Positions 11,861-22,400 of a DNA stretch of 64,000 bases are shown in pieces. Source of the stretch: Zanthoxylum bungeanum (Eukaryota; Streptophyta; Magnoliopsida; Sapindales; Rutaceae). The translations under genes and the position numbers were made by a program. Location: NCBI GenBank assembly GCA_019454045.1, contig SKCR01033648.1, positions 1 through 64,000 on the forward strand, in the 5' to 3' direction. Below the pieces are notes generated by a model that was given only the letters and a program-made list of their open reading frames with translations, ran no database searches and was not told the DNA's origin. Every line of letters starts with the position of its first letter. Within the stretch, counting starts at the first letter, position 1.

Positions 11861-13747
11861 TGTCTCTAAGACATCCCAATGATCCTAAACATGATTCTAG
11901 TGTGAATAATCAAGTAAAGTTTGCGTAAAGAACTTACATTGATCGGTTGAGAAATTCAAAAATTCTTTAAAGGATGTAGAAGCTCCAAGCTTTGTTGAGT
12001 GTTTCCAACACTTGGGTGAGTTTCCCTATCACCTTGTTTAGCTATGATGAATTTTTGCAACAAAAATTCAAGAACAAGAGAGAGCTTGTTCGGCCAAATA
12101 GCGAGAAGAATGAGAGAATAGTTTTTCAACTTGTTACAAAAGTTGGTGTTATGTTTTCAAAAAACAAACTTAGTGTGTTGGAAAGAAAAATGCATTAAAT
12201 GCATTCAACTATTTCCATCAACTAATGAATAGTTAATGTAAGTCAAGTGGGTCCCACCACTTTAAATTTAAAATTTAAGTTGGCTTACACAATACACTTT
12301 GGGCCCGGGTTTGTTCAATCCGATTAAACGAATTTTTCGTCGCTAAATAATTAAATCCAATTTAATTAAAAAATAATGCATCGTAAAATTATTACGAAAT
12401 TCGCTTACGAATTAATTCCAAATTAATTCGTTCGCTCGAATTAAAATCCAATTTTAATTATGTATTGAAATCCAATTTCAATTAATATATCCAATATATT
12501 ATTTTAGCCCAAATAAATAAATTAAATAGAAAAATCCAATTTAACTATTAAATTTATTTTACCGATTAATTTCAAATTAATCGCGCTCTCTCTTCTATGC
12601 GAATTTAATCCCAGATAAATTCTTGTCGTAATTAATTCCAGATAAATTTTTGCCGCAATTAATCCCAGATTAATTTTCTCTCATAATTAATCCCAGATTA
12701 ATTTTTTTCGAGTCAAATGTCATCGTCGAATCTTTGGGAAGCGACCCAATAGATACTTGGATATGTTGGTAGTAAATACGGTCATCGGGCTATCCGAACA
12801 TGTGTGTACCCCATACCACGTTCTTACCGATTTACAAGACATGGTTGGCTTCTAGCAAAACACTGTGCCTACCCAATTCTCCAGAAATATTCAACGAGGA
12901 ATATATAATATGTATCAGGCATAATATACTATGTATTGCGTAATACGATCCAGTATCGGATGTCACATGCTAGGTCTAGGGCTGGAATTGTGTCTGCCCC
13001 ATACGAAGCATATATTGGATCACTAGCAACTAGTCTCTGTAATCGGATAAACATGACCTAGTCATATTATCCCGATAGCTGCAGCATTTAAGAGTACTAG
13101 TTATGTATCCTACGTGATCATCATCTCCACATGACTGAAGTGATACTTCCATCTTGACATCACACCCAATACACTACGATTCTCAGTAAACCCAGAAGAG
13201 GCGTACACAGAACATGTTAAAGCTCCGGACGACCAAAACCAAAGCGTACTGATTGTCGCAAGTATTATCGATGCAAGTCTCAGGTTAAGACCACATACAC
13301 CTACCCTAATTCGGATTCCCATAGACACATAGTCATACTACCAATGGGATTCCGAGGGGTCTATCCAGAGCGAAATTGTTCCCGTTCCAACGGCTAACAG
13401 AACCTCCTATCACACTTTCATAAGTATCCAATACTTAAATATATAAGAACTATGTTGTTAAGCTTCCATAACGCGCACACGTGTAATACCAGTCGATTTC
13501 ACATTATCGATGTCCAGTCTCGATAATACTACGACTAAGGATGTTTAATGATTAAACCGTTCGTGGATTAATACTATCTCAAATCTTATTAATCCGGAAC
13601 TAATCATATGGATTTTTATCATTTATATATCCAAGTAATCCAATTACAAAATGATAAAATAGTAATTTCCTTTGTCACATAGTTAATTTGTACAAAAACA
13701 CCATGTCTTTTACAAATAGTGATGCTATGGGTCATAATTGTCTAACA
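11861..13747 (-). mobile_element. 5' LTR of copia-A
   Basis: 1887 bp. It starts TGTTAG at 13747 (minus sense) and ends GAGACA at 11861. The outer 1045 bp match the 3' LTR at the left edge of the window. It abuts gypsy-derived sequence at 13748. Confidence 0.88.
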
Positions 13748-14575
13748 GTACTGGTGTTGATTATATCAGATGGAGATGCCAAGTTTACTTCTCACTTTTT
13801 TTGCAGGGTTTCCAGAGGTCTATGAGGTAGAATGTTACCATAAGTATTGCATTCCACCCTCAGACTGATGGGCAGTCAAATCAGACTATTCAGACTTTAG
13901 AAGATTTGCCTAGATCGTGTGTATTGACTTTCAATGAAGGATGAGACGAGCATTTACATCCGATAGAGTTTGCTTACAACAACAGTTTTCAGGCTAGTAT
14001 CGGTATGGCTCCGTTTGAGGCTCTGTATAGGAGGAGGTGTAAGACTCATATTTGTTGGGCAAGGTTGGAGATAGATAGATTCATGATTCTTATTTTTTGT
14101 GATATGCAATCTGAGATGATCAGATTGATTTGAGCTAGATTGTTAGAGGTGCAGAGTCGACAGAAAAGTTAGGTTGATAAAAGAATGAAGGATTTTGAAT
14201 TTCAAGTGGGGGATAAATTTTTCTTGAAAGTCTCTCATTGGATTAGAGTACTAAGATTTGACTGAAAATGATAGTTGGCAACGTGCTATATTGGTCCTTA
14301 CAAGATTTTGGAGAAAGCGGACAAAGTGGCATATCGTTTGACATTACCACCGGAATTGGAAAGAATTCATAAAGAATTTCATTTATCAATGCTGAAGAAA
14401 TATGTTCCAAATTTTACTTATATTTTGGAAAGCCCGTGAAGATCATAGAGCGAACGGTTTAAGAGTTGAGATCCATATGTATCCCTCTTATGAAGGTCAT
14501 GTGGACAAATCATTATATACAGGAAACAACTTGGGAATTGCCTGTTAGCCTCTATCACCTAATCTTGTAGTTAAA
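13748..14575 (+). pseudogene. gypsy integrase C-terminal half, remnant
   Basis: Similarity to plant Ty3/gypsy (Tekay/Del-like) integrase is clear through IISD.DAKFTS, FHPQTDGQS, EFAYNNSFQASIGMAPFEALY, then a GPYKILEK-type tail and a chromodomain-like end near 14520-14565. The catalytic Glu, normally in SERT, is replaced (SNQT), and stops and frame changes are frequent. The rest of this element would lie beyond copia-A, left of the window. It is the host sequence into which copia-A jumped. Confidence 0.88.
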
Positions 14576-16183
14576 CATATCTAGATTGCATCTTCATGTG
14601 TGATACATTGTTGAAACATAATATAGACATGAGTGTTGCTGAGTGTGCATAAGGCAAGTTGAAAGCCTTATCCGTGCTGACTGCGTAGATTTTGTTCTCT
14701 TTTCTTTGTTAATTGTACTAGACTTGAGGGTAAATTTGGCCAATATATTCTCGGGTCTTTGTCTAATATACACATCACTAAACCTTTCAGTTTGAACCTA
14801 ATCTAAATTAGATCGAACATATATATAAAAGACAGGAGATACTACCTTAAATACGTAATATTATGGAAAAACTAATGGTTCTTATTCATGAATCGATCAT
14901 AAATACGATCCGGATTGGCAATCCGAGAACCAACCCTAACAATATACTGAATTGAACAACTTTCACATACATTCCTTAGTTTCTTTTCTTTTTGTTTCTG
15001 TCATAATTATGGATTCGTTATCACATATATTTAACAGCATGGCTTGTCTTTAATATCAAATTTTAGAATGTATTGAAGTTTGATAAGTCAAGCGAGCTTA
15101 GAGAGAAACTGAGTTGACATTAACAGAAATCATAAACATATACTTAAATTTCATCGAGTTTAATGGGATTATAGTTTAGGATAGAGTATAATCAGATCAA
15201 AAGATTTATGTAGCCGACACCATGTAGTGGGAAAAGGATTTTGATTATTTATTGAAGTTTAGTCTTTAATATATCATGGCTCGTTTATTGAAGTTTAGTC
15301 TTTAATATATCATTGTTGCCCGCAAATAGCTCAAAGTATAAACCTAGTGAGAGCAAAGAGATTGTGAAGTTGGAATGAACTTCTCCTTTCACTGAAAAGA
15401 ACATTTATATGTTTGGCTTCTTATAAATGATCTTTTTGTGTGGATGTAATGAGTTTGAAAGTTTGGCCGTAAGCTTTGATTAGGAACTAACTCATCTGCA
15501 CTCTTTTTCTCTTTGCAACTTTAGCAAGGGCACGTAACTACTAGTACCTAATTACTTTAGATCGCTGTAGATCACAGCTTAGGTCCATGTGTTGATGTTT
15601 TAGCTAGGCATATATATATAAACCTCCAAAAGCATATAGGGTTTGAACTCTCATGAATATTTAGTTTATTAAATATCTCTTGTTAGGTAATGGTTTAACT
15701 TACTATCCGTTTAGTCATAATAGTTAAAGTCATATTTATCGCGATAATCAAATATTAATTTACTATCAGTTTAGTCAGAGATTCGAACTCTAAAAATAGT
15801 CTATCTGTGAAAAAATATGGATAAAATTGTATACATCAGAACCTTCCTCATATTTTATTTATAACGAAAGCCTTATATATTGAGTAAGATGTATACGTAA
15901 CATTAGTTATGTTGCCTAAAACAGCTCGTTCTTGAACTGATTGTCCAAATGTTTATTAGCAGTTTCGATGCTTAAGAAGTGGAATCAAGTATTCAATTTA
16001 GCATGAGGTCTTTGTTTTGTGGCTTTTAAGTCCATGTGCAAGGCATTAGAGAGAGTGTTATGAGCCTAATATTCAGTAAGTTGGTCAAACAAAAAGATAA
16101 TAATATTACAGGCGAATTGGAATTCGCTAATTTTATTATGTAATCTTATATGACGTTATTCATGTAATAATTTTATAATGGGA
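14576..16183. other. intergenic sequence without supported gene
   Basis: AT-rich, with no open frame of note. The part at about 14760-14992, read on the minus strand, begins GTTAGGGTTGGTTCTCGG and carries GATTGCCAATCCGGAT. This is reminiscent of the start of the copia LTRs at 49676 and 53923, so it may be a truncated LTR. Confidence 0.4.
15248..15313. repeat. 30-bp direct duplication, period 36
   Basis: The same 30 bases occur at 15248-15277 and 15284-15313, separated by GGCTCG. The two copies look identical, so the event is recent relative to the surrounding decay. Confidence 0.85.
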
Positions 16184-16360
16184 AATGTTAATTAGTGTTT
16201 TAAGGGTACTCATTAAAAATCTATTTGATGAAAGTTTTGATGGAAAAAAAATAATTAATGTTTTGACAATTTTTTTAATTTCCTATAAAAATTATGTTAA
16301 AACTTTCATAAAATGATTTCTTAATGTGTATTCTAAGGACACTCGTTAGCACTTAACATT
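16184..16360. mobile_element. MITE of about 177 bp downstream of the YUCCA gene
   Basis: Imperfect inverted repeats of about 60 bp. The left side reads ATGTTAATTAGTG through GATGAAAGTTTTGA. The right side, on the complement, reads ATGTTAAGTGCTAACG through TATGAAAGTTTTAAC. There is no coding capacity. The next 500 bp, to the gene end, show only AT-rich sequence. Confidence 0.65.
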
Positions 16361-16876
16361 TAGTATGACATTTTTATAATATCTTACCACGTATATATTT
16401 ATTAGTTGATAGTATGATATTATTAATATAATTGTGGTATTAAAGAATTAAAACAAAAACCAAAGGAGCTGAGGTGCATTGTCCTTCATGAGTCCTAATC
16501 ATCAGTGGGCCTCTTCTTAATTAGAATCTGATCATGATTCATGAGTTATAAGATTTGAAAATTTAAAAAGAGATTTGATTCTTTGAATAATTGTCATGTT
16601 AATTTATGAAACTCTTATGATAGGAAACAAGAAAATCCCAACCAACTTCTATGGATTATAATAAAGAGTCAGAAAAAATAAAAATAGAGGAAGCATTGAA
16701 TGAAAAGAGATGAAATTTCATTACATCATATAAAGTTTAAAAAACTACACTGTAAATACCAAGACTCTATGAAACTTGCAAAAAAAAAAAGCCTCATCAT
16801 CCTCAGTATACAAAATGCCCAAACATTTCAAAACTTGGGCCTTTGGAGAGGGCACTATTTATGTGCTATATTTTTC

Positions 16877-16882
16877 TTTATT
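16877..16882 (-). terminator. poly(A) signal of the YUCCA gene
   Basis: AATAAA on the minus strand about 65 bp after the stop codon, in an A/T-rich 3' flank. It fits the plant near-upstream element. The actual cleavage site cannot be read from sequence. Confidence 0.5.
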
Positions 16883-16944
16883 TTCTTGTTTATGATACAT
16901 ATTTTTTTTTTTTTAAATTACTGAACACTGAATCAACCGTCACA

Positions 16945-18636
16945 TTAAAATTGAGAAATACATCGCCTATGGCAAGCGATGGTTCTCTTTTTCTGTTGCT
17001 TAGTTTCTTCTTTCCAGACCTTACCAAGGTCTTGTGAAATCCTCATAGCATCTGATGATGCACCAGAGAGCCCTCTCCTTGTGAACCCAACTGCATAGAG
17101 ACCAGCATTTCCTTTCCATCCATGTGGGAATGGTGCCTTTGGGAATCCATTCTTTGAGAAAAATTCACTTTCCTGAAGCCAACCAGGGACATTGCTCCTG
17201 TAACCAGTAGCTAGAACAATTGCATCAACATCAAGCTTTTCGCCATTAACAAATTCAACTAGACCACGTGAATTAATCTTCTTGATTCCGGGAACCACGT
17301 TGATATCACCTGATCTGATTTTCTCCAATGCTCCGATGTCCAGTACCGGAGTCTTTCCCGTAATGTTCTTGAGTGCCAATGGTCCCATTGATGGCCTCTT
17401 TAGCCCATAACTCTCTGTGTTTCCAAGTATGAACCATGTTAAAATCAACAGTAACTTGTCAACTAGCCATAGTGGTAGCCATTTCAACATCAATGTCGCC
17501 AATTCAAATGTTGATTTCCCAAATATTTCTCTTGGTAACACATGAACCTGTAGACCAAAACCAGAACTTGATTAGATTCCATTAATTTAACAAAAAATAA
17601 CAAGGGCACAGCAGAAATTGCTTGTTTTGCTAGAACCTACTGTCAATTCTATCCATATATATTCTGATCGCCAACTCATACATATTAGATTCAGCTGCCT
17701 TTTTTGGATGAACAACTTCCCAATAGAATGTTCTGGAGTCGGCTCTAAGGAATAGACAGCTGGTTTAAAGCCCATTTATGGGAAAAATTTTAGGCGAAAA
17801 AATTGTCGCTTAGGGCCCTCAAATCATTTGTGATATTATTAGGGTCTCATTTTCAAAAGCTCGTCTAAGGACACCTAAACTTCATTGCCAACGACTCGAA
17901 GATTCTAAGTTATAAAACACTAATATTGATAACTTACTGAGCTACGAACAACCATTGATGCAGAAGCATTGTGGTTACAAAGATCAAGAGAAAGTTCCAT
18001 GCCAGAATTGCCACAGCCGACAACAAGTACTTTCTTTCCTTTGTATTTCTCACCGGACTTATAATCACCTGCGTGAATAACTTCACGGCCAAATTCAGCC
18101 AATCCTTCAATGTCAGCTGGCATAACACGCTCAGCATTTTCACCAGTAGCCACCACGAGCCACCTGCAAATGTACTCAAACTCAGTCTTTGTACTCGAGC
18201 CAGCACCAGCTGCTGATGATGAGGAAACGTTAACGGTCTTGACCCTCCACAAGCCACTGGTCTCATCATATCTAGCCGACTGCACACACTCATTGAACCG
18301 TGGGTTGATCTCGAATTGTTTAGCGTATGATTCAAGGTACTGAATGAATTGACTCTTTGTTGGGTATTCAGGGAAGTGTTCTGGGAAGGGTAGTTTAGGA
18401 AGTTGGCAGAATTTTTTAGGGAGGTGAAGTTTAAGCCTGTCGTAGGTTCTTTTTTGCCATAAAGATGCTATGCATTCGGCTCTTTCGAGGACAACAAAGG
18501 GCACCCCTTGGTCTCTTAGGCAAGCAGCAGTGGCTAGCCCAGATGGTCCGGCCCCGACTATGACTGGACCATTTACCCAAATGCACCTACGTGATAAGAA
18601 ATCTTCGTGATCACTAAGACCAAACAAATTCTCCAT
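16945..18636 (-). CDS. YUC: YUCCA-type flavin-containing monooxygenase (auxin biosynthesis)
   Basis: Two exons, 18636-17938 (233 codons) and 17547-16945 (200 codons plus stop), joined in phase 0 across a CA|GTAAGT donor and a CTACAG| acceptor. The 433-residue protein has the usual YUCCA length. Domains: FAD-binding GAGPSG at residues 28-33, an [10 protein letters not shown] motif near the end of exon 1, NADPH-binding GCGNSG at 207-212, and ATGYRS from residue 346. YUCCA enzymes convert indole-3-pyruvate to indole-3-acetic acid using NADPH and oxygen. The N-terminus (MENLF..., [10 protein letters not shown]) and the HRRCIS end resemble the Arabidopsis YUC3/5/7/8/9 group. The start is the first ATG after the TATA box, about 150 bp downstream. 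No stops or frameshifts are seen, so the gene appears intact and is the only such gene here. Plus-strand frames over it are shadows. Confidence 0.96.
17548..17937 (-). other. YUCCA intron with a transposon-like fragment
   Basis: A 390-bp GT-AG intron. At about 17785-17890 it carries TTTTAGGCGAAAAA, CGCTTAGGGCCCTC and AGGGTCTCATTTTC. These phrases are also seen at 63125-63190 and, from general knowledge, are common in plant hAT-related repeats. The intron therefore probably contains an old MITE fragment. Confidence 0.6.
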
Positions 18637-18783
18637 TTTTGAAAAAACTAAGGATCCTGTTTAATTTGGTGGATTGATTATTGAAATAGATAAGAGTAGT
18701 TGAATTAGAGAGTAAGAGAAAAGATTGTTGCTGATATTATTGTGTGTTGGTTTTGGTTTGGAGGAAGAGTGTGGGGGTACGTC

Positions 18784-18793
18784 CTTTATATAG
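18784..18793 (-). promoter_or_regulatory. TATA box of the YUCCA gene
   Basis: The minus strand reads CTATATAAAG, 148-157 bp upstream of the ATG. This would place transcription start near 18755-18760 and leave a 5' leader of about 120 bases. Confidence 0.75.
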
Positions 18794-19037
18794 AGGAGAG
18801 TTGGCCCAAGGGATGTGCTGATGTGCATGTGAATGTAGTGGTGAGTTAATGCCTAAAAAAGAATTGGGATTTGGAATAAAAAATGATCCTTAATGTCAAT
18901 CCGATTTTTTACGAGACTTTTGTTGTGGCAAATATCCTACAGCGACTGAGATAAACGTATGAACTTAAAATACAAAAATATTGGAGAATATTCTATTCTC
19001 AAATTAGCTTTAGGTTAAATTAGAAAATCTCTAGTTA

Positions 19038-19310
19038 TTTGCAGTGTTTTCAGAACCAGACCGGGGATGGAACCGATGATATAAAAGGTTTAATGGGTTA
19101 CTGGTTCAACCAGTGAACTATGTCCAAAAAACCGATAAAATCGGTTTACATAATAAATAATTTTATTTAAATAAAAATATAAAACAAAAAACAAAAAACA
19201 AAAAAAAAATGGGACCGATCTAATTTTGATAGATTTTTTATATTTAGTCGGACCAAACTCACGGTCGATTCTTGATTCAACCGGTTGAACCGGCCAATCG
19301 GATATGAAAT
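19038..19310. mobile_element. MITE in the YUCCA promoter
   Basis: The ends carry the inverted phrases AGAACCAGACCGGGGATGG and CCGGTTGAACCGG, with GGTTCAACCAG inside. This is a pattern familiar from plant hAT-like MITEs. It lies about 400-670 bp upstream of the YUCCA ATG. Exact termini and target duplication were not resolved. Confidence 0.6.
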
Positions 19311-19374
19311 ATAGGGTTATTTGAGCAAAATTTTCCTAGATAGAGAGGAAAGAGAATAAGAAGAATGAAAATGA

Positions 19375-19648
19375 CACGTCATCCTCATCTGATTCTGTGG
19401 ACCCACAATGAGTGTTTCGAGAGCCCATAAGAGTTTGAAAAACCTCTAGAAAATGGATGCGCACGTGGCAGGAAGGGTGTGCTGACTTGGACTTGTGTGA
19501 TGTGCCCACGCGGAGTAGATGAGTCAAGTGACCCACGTGGAGTGGATGAGTCAAGTTACTAACTAGGGGCCCCCACGTCACGGTATAATCTTGGACCCCC
19601 ACAAAGCCCATTCTGCCAACCAACTTATTCACAACCCCCTGCCACGTG
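19375..19648 (-). promoter_or_regulatory. G-box cluster upstream of YUCCA
   Basis: Three perfect CACGTG palindromes occur at 19462-19467, 19534-19539 and 19643-19648, plus ACGT cores at 19375-19380 and about 19573. They lie 740-1010 bp upstream of the ATG. A 27-bp tandem duplication (about 19505-19558) contains one of the boxes. G-boxes bind bHLH (including PIF) and bZIP factors; the link to this gene is inferred. Confidence 0.55.
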
Positions 19649-21867
19649 TCGATCCCACATTTGTCCACAATCTTTTTCTTTTATATTTTTGTATGCAAAC
19701 TAGCACTCGCTATTATTGTGCAGGAAAAAAAAAATCGGCTCCCTTCTTCTGGGGTTCACACCAAAAATCCTTCTTGCTTTCCCTTATTAATTAAACTTAC
19801 CTCTTATATGATTTTTTTTTTTTTTAATAATTATAGGTGATATTACATTTGAAAAAGGATAAACGTACAAATGAATGATAAAATATTGACAAAAACTAAT
19901 TATAAAATACATTTATTATCCGTTAAAATTTGTACATATATCACTGCTCATTATATTTAGATATAATTAAGGATGACAGGAAAGTCCTAATTTTTTTTAG
20001 AATTCACGATCTTGTATCATTTGGTAGGGATTTATGATGATTTTTTCGTCGCATATAAAAAATTAGACGGGATTCAAGAAAAAAATTCATCCAAAATCCC
20101 GAATCTTTGTAATAAAAATCATGAATTATTAAGTACAGTATTCATGAACTTTTTTTTATCCCAATTCAAAAAACTGATATAAGATTTGAGAAAATTTTCC
20201 ATCCCAAATCTAAAATTAACATAAGATCGAGATTGGTAAATCTCGACTCGTGAATTGCCACTTAGTTTTCTAAAAGAACCACAGTCACGCAGTAGCTTCC
20301 TTTGTTCATTTTCTCTTTGTTTGAAAAAAAAAAAAACAATTTTATGACAATCTCTTTTACATTACAACACTCTCTCAAAGGGCGTGACTATGGAATAGCA
20401 TATGCAAAATTGCATGCGGTGTCGAGTAAGTTGGAGGTAGTAGTTACATATTTTAATGTGACTAAAGGGAATATTATTCTTCATTAATGAAGATCATATA
20501 TTGTTTAAAGATTCTTTACATTGAATCTTCATCAAAGTAATTATGCAAAACCTTGATGTTCGTTCAGAGTATATGTACGTGGAAGGCTACTAGTAAGCGT
20601 TGTAAAAGCTTTCGGTTATGTTATAATTAAAATGATTAAGAATGTAAAGTAGGTTTTGAGCTTTTATTTAAGTTTGATTATGGTGGTGGGTGATTAACTA
20701 ATTAGGGTTAGGGTTAGGGTTTCTACTTTGTTGCTGATCTATATAATATTACTGTATCTTAGGGCCTAGCTTATCAAGTACAATACAACTTTCTTGATGA
20801 AGAGTATTGAGTTGGAAAAATTATAGGATTTGTCCCACACACCCACTTGGTGCTTTCGAGTTAAAAAAAAAATAAAAAAATTCATGGGAAGAAGAGGGCA
20901 GCATGTGCATGAAACCTTGAATTCCCCTTCGTCTATCCTTTTTATGAAATATTTTTGAGAGCTATGCGTTTGGTGTTTCTTATTTACATTGTTATTAAAT
21001 TACATGCATGCTTTGGAATCAATCGAGGTGACTTTGAGATAGTCGAAAAAGAGGATTAATTGAGGCCTTAAAATTTGATTTGAAATTAAGAGTTTTATAT
21101 CTAAAAAAAAAATTCAATTTTTTAATATATAGAATAATTTTTTTTTCATTTATCGATAATAATTTCATTTTAAAAACTCGTTTAAGATCCCTAATGAGTA
21201 GTATCATCATTCCAACTTTACTCTATGCTCATTCGCCTGCCCCATTTTAATAAACAATAAGCTTCCAAATGCAACATAACAAAAAAGAGACACATAAATT
21301 CATAAACTTATAGTCACATCCCATGCAAGATATGATATGATACGATAAAGATAGATGATTTTGGTATCTCTAGCCACCATCATCACCAGGCACCAGCCTT
21401 GCATTGCTCCACATCCAGCTACCTTGTAATCGATTTAGCTATATCTAGTGGAACCTTTCTACTGTTAGAGGATTTTTTTTTTTTTTTTATAAATAATTAT
21501 TTATAATTTTAATCTTCTTTTATTGAAGGATCTTTGGTCTTTCATCGATGTTTTTTTTTTTTTTTTTTTAAACATGTTCGGCGATATTTGCTAGGAAGCT
21601 AAGCTCGTTTTCGGCATATGATATATAACCTTAAAACTATACTAAAGTTTTATGAAATCCATAATTAGTTTGGTCACGCGTAAAGGAAAGTTCGTGAAGG
21701 GGAAATCATTCGGATATAAAAAGCAGTCTAGCATATGAAGGCTCTGGTCACGGTAAGATCTGGAAAAGACAGATATATATAAATTTATCTCTACTGGTAG
21801 GGAAGTTGTTTTCAAAATTCGAATAATTGACGTTAGGTCACAATGAAGCAACTTTTACCGTTGTATT
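19649..21867. other. intergenic, no supported gene
   Basis: AT-rich with long homopolymer runs (for example T runs near 21475 and 21555). The segment at about 20020-20260 carries AGATCGAGATTGGTAAATC. Similar text occurs around 36440-36490, so it is probably a dispersed repeat. Short frames here show no recognisable protein. Confidence 0.5.
20702..20722 (+). repeat. short telomere-like tract
   Basis: Three TTAGGG units followed by TTT, so it ends in TTAGGGTTT, which is also a telo-box. The usual plant telomere unit is TTTAGGG, so this is only a short interstitial tract. Confidence 0.8.
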
Positions 21868-21990
21868 TAGGAGTGTGCAAACTCAACCCGACTAGCGAGT
21901 CAATCAGCGATCCACGCGGGTTGGGTTGGATTTTATCCACGTGGGTTGACACAAATTGAAGAATTTCATCCCGCAACCCGCATTATATTA

Positions 21991-22400
21991 CACTACAATA
22001 AAATATTGGATTACCGACTGATATTACCGATCGAAATATTTTATCGGTAAAAATCGATAAATACAGACCATTTAAAGATTAAGAAATTTTTTGACCCATT
22101 ACCAACTATTTACCGACCGATATATTATCGACAGACTAATCTGTCGGTATTTTCCGTCGGTAAACAAATTCATTTTACCGATCGACTAGATAGGTCGGTA
22201 TTATGTCAAATTTACTGACCGATGGCATATCAGTCGATAAAAGTGAAATAATTTTAATAAAATTCATAAAAAATGGATATATATACCAACTGAATTTATA
22301 GCGATCGAAATGTAGGTTGGTAATGACTGACCAATAATATGTCGGTTGGTAATATTAGTCGCCTAACAATAATTGGGCGCCAAAACGAACGTTTTACCTA
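21991..22400. repeat. left subterminal repeats of CACTA-1
   Basis: Many copies of TCGGTAA, TTACCGA and CCGACTGA in both orientations, typical of transposase-binding subterminal regions. The matching right region is 31040-31200. Confidence 0.8.

Larger units (their letters stand above)
1..13747 (-). mobile_element. copia-A, Ty1/copia retrotransposon, left end off the window
   Basis: Read on the minus strand, the order is 5' LTR (11861-13747), primer-binding site (11841-11853), long leader, gag, protease, integrase, reverse transcriptase and RNase H, polypurine tract, then a 3' LTR that leaves the window at base 1. Integrase before reverse transcriptase is the Ty1/copia order. Positions 1-1045 match 12703-13747 closely, with an estimated 92-95% identity by eye, so the insertion is not recent. 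The coding region has several stops and frame changes. It is interrupted by two solo LTRs, at 3523-5995 and 8541-10699. The element inserted into an older gypsy integrase at 13748. Confidence 0.92.

Noticed and set aside
16700..17037. Short plus-strand frames next to the YUCCA stop
   Set aside because: AT-rich 3' flank of the YUCCA gene, with no protein similarity.
17934..18335. 133-codon frame inside YUCCA exon 1, in another frame
   Set aside because: A shadow of the YUCCA coding frame on the same strand.
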